Of a stretch of DNA of 64,000 nt, positions 62,945 to 64,000 are shown in pieces. Below the pieces are notes generated by a model that was given only the letters and a program-made list of their open reading frames with translations, was not told the DNA's origin and searched no databases. The DNA is from Chloroflexota bacterium. Lineage in GTDB: Bacteria; Chloroflexota; Anaerolineae; Anaerolineales; Villigracilaceae. Position 1 is the stretch's first letter. Each line of letters opens with the position of its first letter. The position numbers and the translations under genes were made by a program. The stretch covers positions 496,001 through 560,000 of the forward strand of contig JACRPQ010000004.1 of the NCBI GenBank assembly GCA_016223135.1, given 5' to 3'.

Positions 62945-63093
62945 GATTTAGATTTGCGATTGACGATTGACGATTTGACGATTTGTGATTGCAGATTTGC
63001 GATCGCAGATTTACGATTTCAGATTTGCGATAGCAGATTTACGATTTACGATTTCAGATTTGCGATTTGCGATTGGAAATCCAAAATCCAAAA
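62945..63093. repeat. GATTTGCGATT / GATTTACGATT simple-repeat tract
   Basis: About 13 irregular units of 9-12 bases between csx15 and cas6, ending GGAAATCCAAAATCCAAAAT. No gene. Confidence 0.85.
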
Positions 63094-63094
63094 T

Positions 63095-63478
63095 CTAAAA
63101 TCGAAACTGCCTCGCCTCGTCGCGCACGGCTTGCAGGTTAATCACCTCCGCCACCTCAAAGCGCGGCGGAATAGCGCCCTCCACCGGCTTGAGCCGCAAA
63201 ATGGGGGGGAAGTAGCCCATACGTCCGTGCAATTCAGCCAGCACGAGGGCAGCAATGTAATTGTAGGACGGCAGGTTGACGATGATGGGCGCGGTCTGCC
63301 ACTCTTGGGGCGTGAAGGTCACGGCTTTGAGAATCTCGCGCAATTGGAGCAAAAAGGGCTGCTCGTGGTCGAAGTGAATCGGCAGGGCGATGACCTGCTC
63401 CAGCGGGTTTTTGGTGAGGAATTCAATTTGTTCCCGTTGTTCAGGGGTGAGGGGATGGGAGAAGTTCAATAATATCAT
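63095..63478 (-). CDS. csx15: CRISPR-associated protein Csx15
   Basis: 127 residues. LLNFSHPLTPEQREQIEFL, then VIALPIHFDHEQPF, WQTAPIIVNLPSYNYIAALVLAELHGRMGYFPPILRL and FEVAEVINLQAVRDEAR, match Csx15 as I remember it: a small accessory protein of type III loci, reported to bind cyclic tetra-adenylate and damp the signal. The ATG overlaps the upstream stop as ATGA, so it is coupled to the nuclease gene that would answer that signal. Confidence 0.8.
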   Translation of the reverse strand: MILLNFSHPLTPEQREQIEFLTKNPLEQVIALPIHFDHEQPFLLQLREILKAVTFTPQEWQTAPIIVNLPSYNYIAALVLAELHGRMGYFPPILRLKPVEGAIPPRFEVAEVINLQAVRDEARQFRF

Positions 63479-64000
63479 TTGCGATTTCCGATTTGAGGAT
63501 TTTGGATTTGCGATTTTGGATTTGCGCCGAGGGTTTCATCGAGGGCGGCTCGCAAGCGGGCTTGACTGGCGTCATCCAGCCGCCATCTTCCCGGCGCGGC
63601 TTCGCGGATTTGCACCAGCACAACGTGAATGCCGTAGGCTTTTGCCAAGTCTTGCAATTGTTTGCCAGGCAGGGCGGCTACCACCCAAATGCGCCCGGTG
63701 TAGGTCCCCAGGTATTCGCGCCCGGTGATAGTGGTCAGTTGGTCAAGTCCGTCGCGTTTTCGTTTATGTTTGCTCAAACCGCTCTTGGCTTCAATGATGG
63801 CAATCTGATTGCCGCGCTGAACGAGGAAATCAATTTCAAAGGCAGGATATTGCAGGTTATGACGCACTTCGTCCGCTTGTTTGCCAAGAAACATCAACAA
63901 GGCGGTTTCCTGATGATTGGTTAAGGGCGTGGAAGGGACTGGCGGCAAGCCGTGCGCCTGCAAGTAGTCTTCCGGCGAAATCAAACGCGGCAGCACGTCA
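63475..64000 (-). CDS. PD-(D/E)XK nuclease end of a Can1/Can2/Card1-like protein (cut by window edge)
   Basis: The frame is open to the end of the window; a GTG at 63996 exists but codons continue beyond it, so the N-terminus, expected to be a CARF domain, lies outside. Visible: a helical lead (TNHQETALLMFLGKQADEVRHNL), then FEIDFLVQRGNQIAIIEAKSGLSKH, with D and E-x-K of the PD-(D/E)XK site, and TGRIWVVAALPGKQLQDLAKAYGIHVVLV. This is the layout of DUF1887/Can-type nucleases activated by cyclic oligoadenylate. The last 15 residues (NPKSQIQNPQIGNRK) are translated simple repeat. Confidence 0.65.
   Translation of the reverse strand, partial: DVLPRLISPEDYLQAHGLPPVPSTPLTNHQETALLMFLGKQADEVRHNLQYPAFEIDFLVQRGNQIAIIEAKSGLSKHKRKRDGLDQLTTITGREYLGTYTGRIWVVAALPGKQLQDLAKAYGIHVVLVQIREAAPGRWRLDDASQARLRAALDETLGANPKSQIQNPQIGNRK

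Overview
The window looks like a chromosome piece of a moderately GC-rich bacterium from Chloroflexota, most likely class Anaerolineae. This is inferred from the overall character of the proteins (LysM/M23 lipoproteins, FemABX-like transferases, ferritin-like/VIT fusion, TIR-WD40 receptor, Csx15-type CRISPR locus) and from many short palindromic and MITE-like intergenic repeats. There is no 16S gene, and I see no tRNA or rRNA gene. I recognised families by motif reading only; no database search was possible.

Layout. 1-7.1 kb: the end of a sensor kinase, then a co-directional surface-polysaccharide/cell-wall block (GT2, polyprenyl sugar-phosphate transferase, CapD-type dehydratase, two FemABX proteins). 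7.1-14.4 kb: GxxExxY protein, D-cysteine desulfhydrase, ferritin-like/VIT transporter, enolase, and a 1004-residue TIR-transmembrane-WD40 protein. 14.9-17.3 kb: polyamine operon (SpeD, two aminopropyltransferases). 17.7-26.8 kb: HemW, a NEW3/ABC export operon, a divergent leaderless pair, a small membrane protein, a cyclic-nucleotide-binding protein, TlpA and OsmC. 27.1-31.8 kb: three tandem paralogous LysM/M23 lipoproteins. 32.1-37.7 kb: CBS protein, FdhD, YHS protein, GH13 glucosidase, cytochrome b5-like protein, LysM protein, TerC. 37.9-40.9 kb: a dead LuxR fragment, an intact two-component system and a receiver-like protein.

41.0-58.7 kb is an island of seven exported or membrane proteins on one strand: a 2143-residue SdrD/beta-helix/DUF11 adhesin-like protein, three multicopper-oxidase-like proteins, an integral membrane protein, a subtilisin-like protease and a CSLREA beta-helix protein. 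The copper ligands are distributed in a complementary way between the first two oxidase-like proteins, which suggests a split, heteromeric multicopper oxidase.

58.8-64 kb is a CRISPR locus: 26 repeats and 25 spacers, read on the minus strand, followed upstream by a cas1-cas2 deletion fusion, a four-helix-bundle protein, cas6, csx15 and the nuclease end of a protein that resembles the CARF nucleases of type III systems. The adaptation module appears to be broken in cis, so the array may be a frozen memory.

The intergenic space is dominated by repeat families. I can delimit three MITE-like families (A about 121 bp, B 121 bp, C 103 bp) and one 204-bp element, several with target-site duplications. 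A and B are inserted into each other at two places. Short repeats have also entered several coding sequences without breaking the frame.
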